Shown: in pieces, positions 34,396 through 46,237 of the stretch
Layout of the letters: the number at the start of each line of letters is the position of its first letter
How positions within the stretch are numbered: position 1 is the stretch's first letter
Notes under the pieces: generated by a model
The model's database searches: none
What the model was told of the DNA's origin: nothing
Seen by the model: only the letters and a program-made list of their open reading frames with translations
From: Artemisia argyi
Lineage: Eukaryota > Streptophyta > Magnoliopsida > Asterales > Asteraceae
Length of the DNA stretch: 64,000 nucleotides
Assembly: GCA_030686995.1 (NCBI GenBank)
Contig: CM060703.1
Location: forward strand, 117,127,361 to 117,191,360
Reading direction: 5' to 3'
Position numbers and translations under genes: made by a program

Positions 34396-36049
34396 TATAG
34401 CGAACTGAGTGTTTTTAAAACCTAGACTATAGCTACTTTCAAGTAAACTTAACCCTATGACCGTCACGTGCCTGCGTGCCAAGCTGAAGCCTCATTTGTG
34501 GTTAGTTGCTGACATAGGTGATGAGATTTGTGTCTCATTATCTGATATATTATATTCACTTATTCTAGTTGATTACTATAATTGTCTTTCATATAAGCAT
34601 GTTCACGTATCATATATATCACAGCGTTATGTTTTTCTTTGCATAGTTTCATCATTTGACCTCGAGTTTGGTCACCTGCCTTAGTCTTTTTGAACGTCTT
34701 GGTATTTGTGAAGGACATAGTCTTAGTATAACTGAACTGAGTTTTTCAAAATTCATGGAACCTCGGTGGAATATAGACTAGTCATCTATATTCAACCCGG
34801 GATAGTAGGACATAGGCTGACTACCTATGTCTGACTCAGAAATGAATTTTGCAACACTGAGAATGGTTATAATAAAATTTTGTCTGGATTGAATCCTTTA
34901 CTCATTTTCCAAATGCTTCATGCATGTGTGTGTATACCCTCATTGTCAGAACATTCATACTTTTTATCACCTCGTGATCCGCCGCTTGGAAGCGTGTCAA
35001 TTGATCATTTCATCTCATGAACATTTACGTCTATGCACAATACACTTACATCACAGTATTTTCTTTTATCACAATCTCATTTTGTCGCAGTTGTCACAGT
35101 CTCTTCCCTTCTCGCCATCATTATTATTTCCCTTTCCCATCCCTATTTATTTAAGGAATTAGCTGACACTTTATGGATTCCTATGCCACTTATCACTCAC
35201 TACTCCCTATATTGATAAGTGGATATTATCAATGACCTCCCTAGGAAAGACTTTCCATACCATCTATAAGGAGAATCTCTCGGTACAATAAGACCGTTCA
35301 AAACTCAACATATATCTCAGGATATCACAAAACAATTTGAACCCCTATCACTAGCCTGATCGCCAAAATTCCACCATCTAGAAAGTATTGGCTTGACTAA
35401 ATTACAGGATTATTTTTGATACGAGTGCTCACTAAGCAACACCATAGAGATAAATCCAACCTCTTAACCGAGACTATAGATTGAACATGTCCTCACCAAT
35501 AGACTTTATCCAAACATGTTAGACACCTATGCCTTTGTGCAGACATACATACCTGACTATTTTATCCTCTTAATACTTTCACTTTTAAATGGATTTTTCT
35601 CCAAACTACAGTTATACAAAACATATATCTTGTAAGAAATACTTTTCTGAGGCACTTATTTTGATAAGCAAATACCTTTTGGTTAATCATTTACAAAACT
35701 ATTGAATTGTTAGGAAATCTTAAACATCGATCTTTGGTAAACCATATTATCCACCTTATATTGAAAACTGTCCTATCTTGCATAACTATTAAATTTTGAA
35801 ACATCAAGAAGAATGTTACTTGGAAAGCCGTTTGCTTAAACTTGTAGATTTATTTATTCGGGGAAGGTTTATGAACAAAACACAATCTCAAAACAAACCT
35901 TGAAAAATCAATCACTATATTACATCACTTATACATTTTAGGATTTTGTGAATTGACTACATAGAGCTTGGGGAAAATCTTAGTAATGGAGACTAAGCAT
36001 AGTAAGTGGAGAAAGACTCAATTTATGACATCCTACGGAGGATCTCAAC
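34396..36049 (+). other. B internal region, not recognised
   Basis: Stops occur in all frames. It contains an imperfect inverted pair of GACTAGTCATCTATATTC-like and GGCTGACTACCTATGTCTG-like text at 34770-34840. Small frames such as 34920-35162 show no domain. It presumably derives from leader and pol sequence decayed beyond reading. Confidence 0.4.
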
Positions 36050-36958
36050 CTTATCCTAATCTATTATTTTCAACAACACCCTTTGACGGACTTAACCATG
36101 TAAGTTCTTCCACAAGATTCATGATACCCATTTCAATTATTTCTAATAGAGGAATTTAATTCACCTCAAACACCTAGCGATTACATTAAGATTTCTTTGG
36201 AACCACACCACCTATCATCTGCAAACCAATGGTCAGAATTAGAGAACGATTCAAACATAGGGAGATATGCTCAGAGCATGAGTGATTGACTCAAGAAATG
36301 GTTGGACTAACCAATTACCATAAATCAAATTCAGTTGCAACTATAGTTATCGCACGAGCGTAGAGATTACACCATTTGAGGCACTCTATGGTCGAGGTGC
36401 CAATATCCATTGATGGAACGAAATTTGGAAAAGCCCAACATACTAGTCTAGTAGGCATTCATGAAATAACCAGAAATTTCCTACAAATCAAGAATCAGTT
36501 ACAAGTTCGATAAAGTTGTAAACCATTAAAACTTCAAGTTGGTAAGCAGAGTTATACAGAAAGTTCTGCCTAGGAAAGGCAAGTTATCATTCAGAAAACT
36601 TGGAAAGTTAAACCCGATATACACTGGACCATGTAATATTTCAGACAGAGTAGGCCTAGTGGCCGTCAGACTTGAGCCTTGTTAGAGAACAACAGGACTA
36701 CACAACCATGTATTATCATCTTTTCAGATTAGTCACTCATAATTCCATTTGGAAAGGAATCCAACCCAAAGTCAAACATAAACCTTGCAGGGGAACAAGT
36801 AGAAATCATGGACAGTTAGATCGAACAGTTGAAGCAGAGTCGAATTCCTATCGTGAGAGTCCGCTGGAATTCTCAAATATCATCACCTTTCACCAATATG
36901 TTTTCAGAAACCAACATAAACTAAACTTCGGGATGAAGTTCCTTTTAGAGGGGAAGAC
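36050..36958 (+). pseudogene. B integrase and chromodomain-type C-terminus (decayed)
   Basis: In shifting frames one can read MIPISIISNRG, the gypsy IISDR catalytic motif with Asp changed to Asn. Then come YHLQTNGQ and RTIQT, PFEALYG, PLKLQVGKQ, a KLGKLNP-YTGP region matching the GPY/F-type module, and finally EIMD...EQLKQSRIPIVRVRWNS. That last string is the characteristic tail of Tekay-clade chromovirus integrases, related to the chromodomain that guides insertion to heterochromatin. Stops and frameshifts are many. The sequence ends in GGGATGAAGTTCC and the purine tract TTTTAGAGGGGAAGAC, the PPT before the 3' LTR. Confidence 0.8.
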
Positions 36959-39900
36959 TGTCACAACTCACCATTTCAGGTCATTTCCCGAACTTTGGAA
37001 AAACACTATTCATCAAACACTATTCATCAAAACACTATTCATCAGTTTACTATTTATCATTTTTGGTGTCAGTTTGACATTCCGAGAAGCATTCAGAAAT
37101 TTTACTATTCATTGAACACTATTCATTGCCGGAAAAGTTTTCACTATTCACTTGCATTACTCATTTCATCGTAAATTTAGTTTACGGGTATTCAAATTCG
37201 CGTAACCGGATTGGTTTAGGTGTGAATTCATTTCATTAGTGTTAAGGACACTGCATATGGACTAGAGACAGTCTGCATATCATCAGTAGGTCATTTACAT
37301 GTTATACCACTCTTAGGATTTTCAAATTTATATATTTGATACATTTAACGTTTTTACGTATAAGTATTTATAGTAAACGTTAACACCCGGTTTATACACG
37401 ACCAATATATCTAAATATTCCCACAATGGTCCCGACATATTTTTATATCCATTTTATCATCATAAAATTTATAACATTCAGTTACCCAGTATTTTGGAAA
37501 TTTATTTTATTTATAACGTACGCTTATAAATATTACGACGGTTTTCGTGAAAACTAAACAATAATCACCCGAACACTCAGTAATTGTACCCAACATATTT
37601 TTAACATATTTACAACTTTATTTCATCCCGGTTAACTTTGTTAACATTTATTTCTATTAAACCCGGTACCCGATTTTAACTTATAACTCAAATGTACACT
37701 TATTATGCACAAGGTTTTCTAAATAAATCCCAAGTACCCCTACCCCCCTTGCTCTTTGAAATCAGCCCCATAAGTCCTCACTAGGCCAAAAATATACAAA
37801 ATTCTTAACCTTGTGCATTGATGTATGCTTATAATACATTATAAGTTACTAGTTATTTACATAAACCATAAAAACATAAACATAACAAATTCAAGAATCA
37901 AAAAGGCTCTCATCCTCATTTCTTTCACCATATCCACGACCTCATCACCAAATCAAGATCAAATGAAGGTTTTTGAAAAGTTAAAGCACCAAAGTTGTTC
38001 ATTTTGTTAGTCTAATCAAGATTCTTGCATCAAAAACACAAGTAATCCAAGGTTTCTTATCATCTCATCACCTAGAATTTCAAAGTGAGTATTCAAAATT
38101 ATTTTCATGTTTTCATCTAATTCACATATGTATCTTATGGTATTCATGCTTAATTTCATGCACAAACTAGTTATACCACTTTATTTTTGTATACTTTTTG
38201 AACATACAAACCCTAGATTGTGATTTAGGCGTTCCCTTGTTAAATTAACTTGATTACTAGTCATTAGGAACCCATGGCACCCTAAGAAGGTGTATGGTAG
38301 GATTAGTATAGCTTTGTGGTGTTTGCAAGAGATTTGGTTGAAGTAGAAACTAGTTTTGAACCTTGAAAATGGATTTCTAACAAGTATATAAACATTCTGT
38401 CCCATTTTGGTAAATTCTGGAAAATCAGTAAACATAAAGTAAACTTTGGCAAAATTTTTAGAAAATACTTTCAAAAACGAATCCGTAGGCGAAAGAACGG
38501 ATTAAAAAGAGTTTATAACGAAGAAGTTATGATTTTTGCAAGTTTATTGACGAAAACTATTTTCCGGAAAAAATACATGCTGTTGGACGTTTTTCGTCGG
38601 ACAAAAAGAGGCTTTAGACGTAACCCGGAGGAGCCGAGCTTTCCAAAATATATTACTACATACTAAGACGTAACCGTGGATATAAAGAACAAGTAAAACG
38701 GGCTTATAACGACAAAGATATTCACGTTTCAATATCGGCAAAAATCCTCTATAATTGGCAGCTTTTAGAAATAATAATATTAACACTACGTAGTACTAAA
38801 CTCTAGATTTCTAGAAATAATACCAAGTACCCAATTTTATAACTAATGAAGTATTAGTTATTACAAGTATATTTTTATCACTACAAGGCGTTATTTCAAG
38901 GATTTCAACCCGAGGATTTCAACACTAACATGGAAACATACGATATATATATAAGTATATATATTGCAAATAGCTTTATTTTTCTAATAGCAATATTTTT
39001 CCTAAGGCTTGGAATGTATATTTTTGATAACAACAAGTATTTTTTCAAAGAGTAGAGTGGTATAGGAAACATGTGCATGGGCATTCATAACATCATTTCA
39101 TGATCTAAAGTAGATCGTTCATCATTCATATTAGGTTGCGGCTAGTGTGCGCGCCTTGTTTTTCAGCTCATTACATGTTCATGGTACCATCATATCAGGT
39201 GAGTCATAGCCCCTACTCTTTTAATTGTTTTGTAAACTCTTTGGGGGAGAATACATGCTCGTTTTACTTAAACGCATTACTTGCTTTACATGGTTGATTA
39301 CTCAAACATTTTCAGCTTTACCTACATATATGTTTGATCACCTGCATTTCATTGGTATGTTTGATTACCTGTATTTCATGTGACTGTTTCCTAAACATTA
39401 TTACTTGTTTATATGACCTCATTGTCATCCTTGTTTATCTGGCGACATTGTCAGTATTGTTTACATGACTTCATTGTCATTACTGTTTACCTGGCGACAT
39501 TGTCAGACTCATTTACATAACCTCATTGTCAAAGTTGTTTATCTGGCGACATTGTCAGGATTATCATCATTGTTTATCTGGCGACATTGTCAGCATTGTT
39601 TATATAATCTCATGGACTGAATTATTTATATAGCCGTTTGCTATATTTATCATGGAATTTGGATACAAGTATTACATTTGTTCACGTATACATATTACAT
39701 TTGGCAGTGGGTCGTAAACACACAGGTTACAAGTCTCTTATGGCGGGACTTGTAACTGAGTGGATTTACGATGCCTTTGTTGGGAAATCTTCATTCATAT
39801 GCATAACATTCTTTTTCACAAGACTCTATGAACTCACCAACCATTGTGTTGACACTTTAGCATGTATTTTCAGGTATTAAGCTATGGCACGCTACAGGAG

Positions 39901-40142
39901 GTTTTGGCAGGGCAGGGCATGGTCATAGAAGACTCTGATTATTCATTTGGGGACCGTTTTAAACTATTTTAAGGGCCTACTTCCGCATTACTTTTAACAA
40001 TGTAGATACAATATTTTTGACTTAACTATTTTATTCTAAATGATTGAAGTGAAAACCTTTTTGTACTTGTGTTGTGATATCAATTGAGTTACACCCCAGC
40101 TACATGTATGCTTCCGCTAGACCCGATTCCGGGGGTGTGACA
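36959..40142 (+). repeat. 3' LTR of B
   Basis: It spans 3184 bp from TGTCACAACTCACC to GGGGGTGTGACA, preceded by the purine tract and followed by ATTTA. It is colinear with the 5' LTR, including the CTGGCGACATTGTCAG minisatellite at about 39410-39600. Confidence 0.95.
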
Positions 40143-40147
40143 ATTTA

Positions 40148-41668
40148 CCATTTTAGACCTTTAACTTTATACTATTTATGTTTTTAGTCCTTTTTAGTTT
40201 ATACTTATGTTATTATTTATCCTAGGGTATTAAAATTATGCAAAACTAGTCCTTACTACTTATAACTTCTAGGAAATGTCAAAAACAGTCCCTAGACTTT
40301 ATAATTTCAGGAATTTATGATATATACCCCTATGCATGTAAACTATTGCAAAACTAGTCCTAATATGCATGTAACTTATATTTTATCTAGTATTTAAGTT
40401 TTCTAGCCTATGTTTTACTTATTTTAACTTATTTAAGCTATGTTTAACTAGTGTGTGACCTAAATTAACTACGTATAGCATGCATGCAAGTATATGACTC
40501 GATCTAGTGTTTTAAAACGTAAACTAGCAAGTAGAATTGTTCTAGGCTCATGCAAGGGTATCTAAACTATCTAAGGCATCCTAAATCTATCCTAAGACTA
40601 TACTAAAGCGCAATTAACTAAATGTAAGACTTACTTGGCTAGGGGGGGGGGGGGTTTACGTGGGTGAAAACTAGTGTTAGGGTTTTTCTAGGGCTCGTAC
40701 GACTTCAAACCACAACACAACTCTACCAAAGCCTAGCTACTGATTCCTAATGGCTCCTAACAACTTAGTACTACAGAAATGTGAGGTAGAGAGGAGGGGG
40801 AGAGGTGTGGAGAAGAAATGAGGGATGAAGGGGGTATTTATAGTCGCGACATAGGCGGTTTCAGTGAAATGGTTGTCTAGGTATCGTGCATGGGGAGGGC
40901 TGAGCGAGTAGAGCTAGAGGGGGATGTGGCAAGTCTAATGGTGAAAAGGAGGAGCTAGGGGGCTGGCGTAGGCCGGTTGTGGTGGAGAAAGGCCGCGGGA
41001 GGCGGTTAAGGGTAAAGGGTGATAAGTAGCTTACAAGGAGGTGATGCACCTCCATGCTTGGGTGCTTGGCGGTGCTTGTAAGCTGCTTAGGGTGTTTAAG
41101 GGTGGTTTAGCGTGATTAGGGGTGGATTATTAGTGGATTAGGGGAGGTTTAGGGTGGATTAGTGGTGATTAGTGGTGGATTAGTCAACTAGGTGATGCAC
41201 CTACTTGTGTGTGCGCCTAGAGGTGTTAGGGTGTGTGCTTGGGTATGACTAAGTTGTTAGGGTGCTAGGTTGAGGTGTTTAAATTGCTTATGTTTAGGTT
41301 TTACTATGTTTTAGTTAAGTTTAGACCTAGTTTCTACTTACTATGTGTTTAAGGTTTTACATAAGGTTTAGTGACTAAATTAAGTTCCTAAGTGTGTCTA
41401 GTGACTAATCCTAAGACCTAAAGGGTTTATTCTAAGTGTGGGTAACCTATGGGAAAGTTTTGGGAAGGTTTGACCTAGTTTTGTAACCTAAATGACCTAA
41501 GTGGGTTTAGTGAGAGACTAGGGTTTATCCTATGGTTTTATGCCTAAGTTAGTGTCCTAAGGGTATCTAATAACTATTCCTAAGTTCTAAAAGGCGTATA
41601 CTAAGTGGTAGTGACCTATGGGGAAGTTTTGGGAGGGTTTAGACCTAATTCTAGTTATCTATGACCTA
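40148..41668 (-). repeat. C LTR copy 2, right part (truncated)
   Basis: It continues the LTR after B (CCATTTTAGACC...) and parallels 27813-29335 of copy 1, including the minus-strand TATA at 40836-40843. It stops after GTTATCTATGACCTA, while copy 1 goes on for about 425 bp more. The frame at 40861-41055 is not a gene. Confidence 0.85.
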
Positions 41669-42124
41669 ATTCTACCTCCACTGTAGCTAGAACTTGTCTC
41701 TACCATGACTAGAACTAGTATTCATCATGGTTGAAACTTGTCTCTGAAATATTCTCATACCACATTTCCTTAAGTGTGGTAAACTCTCTTCGTTTTTCCG
41801 CCAATACTACTTAAGGATGATTTGTAATGACTATCCTATTAACATGAAATAGGATGCTCCTTCATTTTAATGAGAAAGTTATAAATCAAATGGATTATGA
41901 ATTTATAAGCTCTTGTTTACAAATATTGGGACGCCTTTATTTGTAAGTAATGAGATATAAATGAATAAGCCTAAGTATCTGGAATTTGTGCAAGTATTTC
42001 CTACTCCGCTTGTGCAAACCTCCCCTTCTTTTCGCACCACTCTTCTTTGGTATCAGAAATTCTTCCCCACAACTTATACATCTAATTAAATCTCGGGATG
42101 AGATTTCTTCTAAGGGGGTAATAC
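41669..42124 (+). other. A 3' internal region and polypurine tract
   Basis: It is non-coding. It ends with AATCTCGGGATGAGATTTCTT and TCTAAGGGGGTAATAC. The CGGGATGAGATTTC hairpin-like word plus a purine tract is the usual ending of Tekay-type internal regions. The frame at 41986-42177 crosses the LTR boundary and is not a gene. Confidence 0.7.
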
Positions 42125-45100
42125 TACAACAACCCACAAAATCTCATCACTATCATTCCCATTACAAATACCTATAGTAGCTATTTCACAGGTAAATTTT
42201 TGCTTTTTATGTGCACTCATTACTTGCAGGACTCTCTAGACCTTCTCATGTATCCACACAAGCCAAATAACTCAACACTCACATCCTATAAACCTCTGGT
42301 ATGTCAAGCATAAGATCACAACAACACCATAATAAGTAAATCTACCAATCTAAGACATTAAATATATCACAAAACCTTAATAAACCCTAATTAAGCCCTA
42401 ATTAGGTCTATGTGCTTATGAGTTACATTAGGAACATGAGGATATCTTAGCACCCTCAGACCCTAGTACAACCCCTTAGAACTTAGGTACAAGTCCCTTA
42501 GGCACAAAACCATAACTAGGTTATAACTTCCCGGAATTAGGTATAAACTATCCGAAAACTTCACCATAAGCTACCACCACTTAGTATAAGCTTCTTAAGA
42601 CCTAGGATTAGTTATTAGGCACTCATAGGACCTTAACCTAGGCACTAAACCCTAGGATAAACCCTAATCTCTCACTAAGTGAAATTAGATCATTTAGGAC
42701 CCAAAACTAGGTCAAACCTTCCCAAATCCTTCCCATAAGCTACCACCACTAAGTATAAACCTCTTAGGACTTAGGATTAGTCACTAAACACTCATAGGAC
42801 ACTAATCTAGGCACTATACCCTAAGCTAGACCCTAATCACTCACTAAGCCAAATTAGGATAAACAAAACCTAAATTAGTTAAAACCTAAACATAAGCACC
42901 TCAAGCACCTCAACCTAGCACCCTAACACCTTAGTCACCCTAAGCACACACCCTAGCACCTTACAAGTACCCAAGCAAGGAGGTGCATCACCTCCTTGTC
43001 ACCACCTTCACCCTGCGGCTTCGTCTCCTCCACAAAACCTTAAATTGCCACTATAGAGTAGCCTAGTCACCATGGTAGCCTTCCTTAGTCACATATAGCT
43101 TCCATGAGTCACCTCCCTCACCCTCGACACCTCCTACTTGCTTTGCTTGCTCTCCACTCATCACGCACCCTATAAATAGCTCGACACCCTCCTCATTTCA
43201 AAAGCACACCTCTTCTCTTCTTCACCTCAAAATATTCTATAGTAGTAGTAGTAATTGAGCTATAGTAGGCCTAGGAGTCGAGAAAAGCAAGCCAAGGACC
43301 CTTGTCAATTTACTTTTTCATCGCAAAACCCTAAAACCCCAGGTTAGCTCATGTTAAACCCTAACTGACCCAAGTAAGCTTCTTTACTAGTTCTATTAGC
43401 TTTAGTTTAGTCTTAGGATAGTATTAGGATGCCTTAGATCTCCTAGGAACCCTTGCCTAAGCCTAGAACCACTTCATTTACTAGTTTACTTTTTAAAACC
43501 CTAATATGAGTCGAATACATGTTTATATGCTATAAGTCCTTAACATAAGCTATAAACTAGATTAGATAACCTAAATAAGCTAACATTAAGTAATCATAAG
43601 CTAGGAAAGTTAGTTGTTACATAAAAATATAGTTTATTTGAATTTACGACTAGTTTTGCAAAGTTTTTCATGCATAGGGGTATATATAGTAACTTTCTGA
43701 AAATATTAAATCTAGGGACTATTTTTGACATTTTTTAGAAGTTATAAGTATAAGGACCCTTTTTACAAAGTTATAAAACCCTATGATAAAAAGTTAAATA
43801 GTTATAAACATATAAGGACTAGTTTTGCAAATATTATAAAGTTAAGGGTATAATTGGTAAATTTGGCAAACCTATAAGTCCAAGGGTCTTTCCTGTCATT
43901 TTCTCAAAATATAGAAGTATAAGGACTGAATGTGTCAAGTATAGATAGTTATAAGCATAAATAATATAAGTATTATAAGTATAGGGTAGAAAGTGTAAAT
44001 ATATAAACTATAAGGGTACAAAGTGAAAATATTATATAAATATAAAACTTAATTAAAGTTAGAACCATAACACAATACTAGGGAGCTTCATGTAAGGAGT
44101 ACCACGTGGATATTTCGTTTTGACGAGTTTGCTGGGTTTACGAATTAAAGTGCCCTGGCTCCTCAAACGATTACTGCATGTACTTCTGGATTATGATGGC
44201 CCGAACGGTGTTATGTTATAACTAAACTTAATAACAACATAGCTCAATAGTAGGGAGCTTCACGTTAGGAGTATTAACTTCTGAATTATGATGGCCTGAA
44301 CGGTATTATGTTGATAACATAATACAATAGTAGTGAGCTTTCATCTGAGGAGTCAGATACTTCTGGATTGTGATGGCCCGAACGCTGTTATGTTATATCT
44401 AAAACATTAACGAACCTAAGAATGATTACTTAAGAAACATAAACAAGATAACTAAAGCTTGACATACATCCAAACCTACAACACACCAGGATACGTGAGT
44501 AAGACAGTCTAGTTCCCGAGTCACTTTTTGCATTAATTAGATTTCCCTAAGCCTAGGTGAGTTCATAGCCTCATACTCTTTTTCTATGAGTTTTCATAGC
44601 CTCACACCTTTTTAAACGCTTTCTAAATGCTTTACAAACCCTGTGAGGGGGATACATGCTACTTGCTTTAATTAAAACTGAATACAAGTCTTTTTCTTTG
44701 GTTGTTGCACGAGTAAACTATCTGCCACCACTACATAACTAAAATTCATGAATCTAATCGTTTGGGATATTTTACCCACGCGAACGCGAATATAGTTGAT
44801 AGATCTATTGGAGTTTGACAACTCCCGTTGATACTACATCTTTCTGGATGGTATCAATAAGTACTATATTTGAACCCACTGAAGGATTAACTTTACCAAG
44901 TTATCCTTCCCATCCCCTCATGGTGGGTTTGCAGCCCCCATGACCCGGATTGTTAACGTGTGGTTCATGAGCTTAGTGCAGCACACCCCACTCTTGATAA
45001 TTGTGCATGCATCACAATTATCACACACACATAACATTTTCCGAGATGGGTGTAACAACGGAACCCATGGAACTTGTATTCACTAACACTTAAACCTATG

Positions 45101-45424
45101 ATTCTCACTCAATACCTAGTGTTGACTTTTAAGCATGTATTCTAGGTATATCACTTCTACGGAGACATGATAGAAGGAGGCACTGAACTCGGAGGACTTT
45201 CAAACCGGTTATCATTCAAACATAACTTAACACCTAGACTTTGGGACCTCATCAAAAGTAAAAGTATTATCTTTTACTATAAAAACTCGGATAATTAAAT
45301 GAATGATAACTAAATTTCTAAAAACATCTCTTTTCGAGTCATTTTCTATTACTGTAACTGTGATTCCATGGAGTAATACCCCAACCCTAAATCCGCTGCG
45401 AACCTTGAAAATGAGGGTGTTACA
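42125..45424 (+). repeat. 3' LTR of A
   Basis: It starts TACAACAACCCAC, two changes from the TGTAACAACCCAC of the 5' copy, so the canonical TG end is lost. It ends GAGGGTGTTACA and is followed by CGATA. It is 3300 bp and retains the roughly 320 bp that the 5' copy lost. The GATGGCC-GAACGG modules lie at 44190-44400 and the TATA at 43170-43179. Confidence 0.93.
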
Positions 45425-45960
45425 CGATATAGGCTCGAAATCCTCACATTTATACTGGTAATGGTCATAAAATGTGCAAATAATATCATTAATCCTGATT
45501 CAGACTTTTATGATTGTTTTGGATACGTTTTTTTTATAAAATTCTTTAGTTATATACAATTTTATTAATTTTTATATACCCCCGTAATCGGTGTACATCA
45601 CTAAAATGTGCGTCGGTATTTATTAATAACTACGACGTTATTATGCCAAAAGCGGCGCTTTAATCTTATTAGTTAAATTTTTTTTCATATACTAGCATAA
45701 GTTTTTCATTATTTTTCAATTTATCTTCCCGCCCATACTGAAATTAAGCATTGTACCTAATGCTTTCGAATTAAAAACAAAGTATAACGGGAAAAATAAA
45801 GGATAACGTTACTTCCCGGGTATTCTTTGGTTTTTCCGAGAAATCTCCAAGTTCTTGTCCATCTTTTGGACCAATTTTCTTTCCTGCACACATATTTCTC
45901 ATGCAACACAAAACATTATCCACAAAATGGTAATGTGCACGCATAGCACATTACATTAGT

Positions 45961-46057
<97 letters not shown>

Positions 46058-46237
46058 GATTGTTTTTGTTTCTGGTGGTGCCATGGTGGTGGTACGGTGG
46101 TGCAAGTGTTACAGACCCATAAATATTATTTTGAACATGTTTGAAATTGTTTTTAAAACCCAAGACAAACATACTGGTCTTCCATCATAACATCAGACAA
46201 TAAACCCCGCCGTTCTTCCAGCTCAACCCGGCGGTCT
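45425..46237 (-). other. G 3' UTR, second part
   Basis: It starts with the CGATA duplication and continues the G 3' UTR. It contains CGTCGG, ACGACG and GCGGCG words at 45590-45665, like those in G's LTR, and a pure ATA microsatellite. No protein is supported. Confidence 0.65.
45961..46058. repeat. (TAA)n microsatellite, about 32 units
   Basis: About 97 bp of uninterrupted ATA/TAA repeats, expected to be length-variable. The Leu-rich frame across it at 45960-46172 is an artefact. Confidence 0.97.

Larger units (their letters stand above)
31189..40142 (+). mobile_element. Element B: young Tekay-type chromovirus derivative, TSD ATTTA
   Basis: TGTCA...TGACA-type LTRs (31189-34374 and 36959-40142) are flanked by ATTTA at 31184-31188 and 40143-40147. 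The empty site is preserved in C copy 1 (near 27808). The internal region is only 2.6 kb and keeps a decayed integrase and chromodomain-type tail. Gag, protease and RT are not recognisable. The two LTRs differ by about 20 substitutions and one 2-bp indel, counted by eye, mostly C/T and G/A. This is the youngest datable insertion in the window, and it depends on other elements for mobility. Confidence 0.95.
26272..41668 (-). mobile_element. Element C: same family as A, opposite orientation, internally deleted
   Basis: Two LTR copies in minus orientation (26272-29755, and 29812-31188 plus 40148-41668) are separated by only about 55 bp. That bridge contains a scrap of the A-family leader. So nearly all of the internal region was deleted. 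Element B is inserted in the second copy. The right copy lacks about the last 425 bp and the sequence then passes into A's 3' region. CCTAA occurs on both sides (26267-26271 and 41665-41669), which could be a duplication remnant or a microhomology junction. C landed inside A. Confidence 0.8.
21828..45424 (+). mobile_element. Element A: non-autonomous Tekay-like element with two nested insertions, TSD CGATA
   Basis: Identical CGATA copies at 21823-21827 and 45425-45429 flank TGTAACAACCC...GGGTGTTACA ends. LTRs are 21828-24805 and 42125-45424. After subtracting element C (26272-41668, which includes B), about 1.9 kb of internal sequence remains: a primer-binding site, one decayed frame and a 3' region with the CTCGGGATGAGATTTC...AAGGGGG layout seen before the 3' LTR of Tekay chromoviruses. 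No pol is visible, so it is non-autonomous or gutted. It is inserted in the 3' UTR of G. Confidence 0.93.

Noticed and set aside
26267..41669. CCTAA on both sides of element C as a proven target-site duplication
   Set aside because: The right LTR of C is truncated there, so the match may be a microhomology junction; noted only as possible.
45960..46172. Poly-Leu open frame
   Set aside because: It is the minus-strand reading of the (TAA)n microsatellite.
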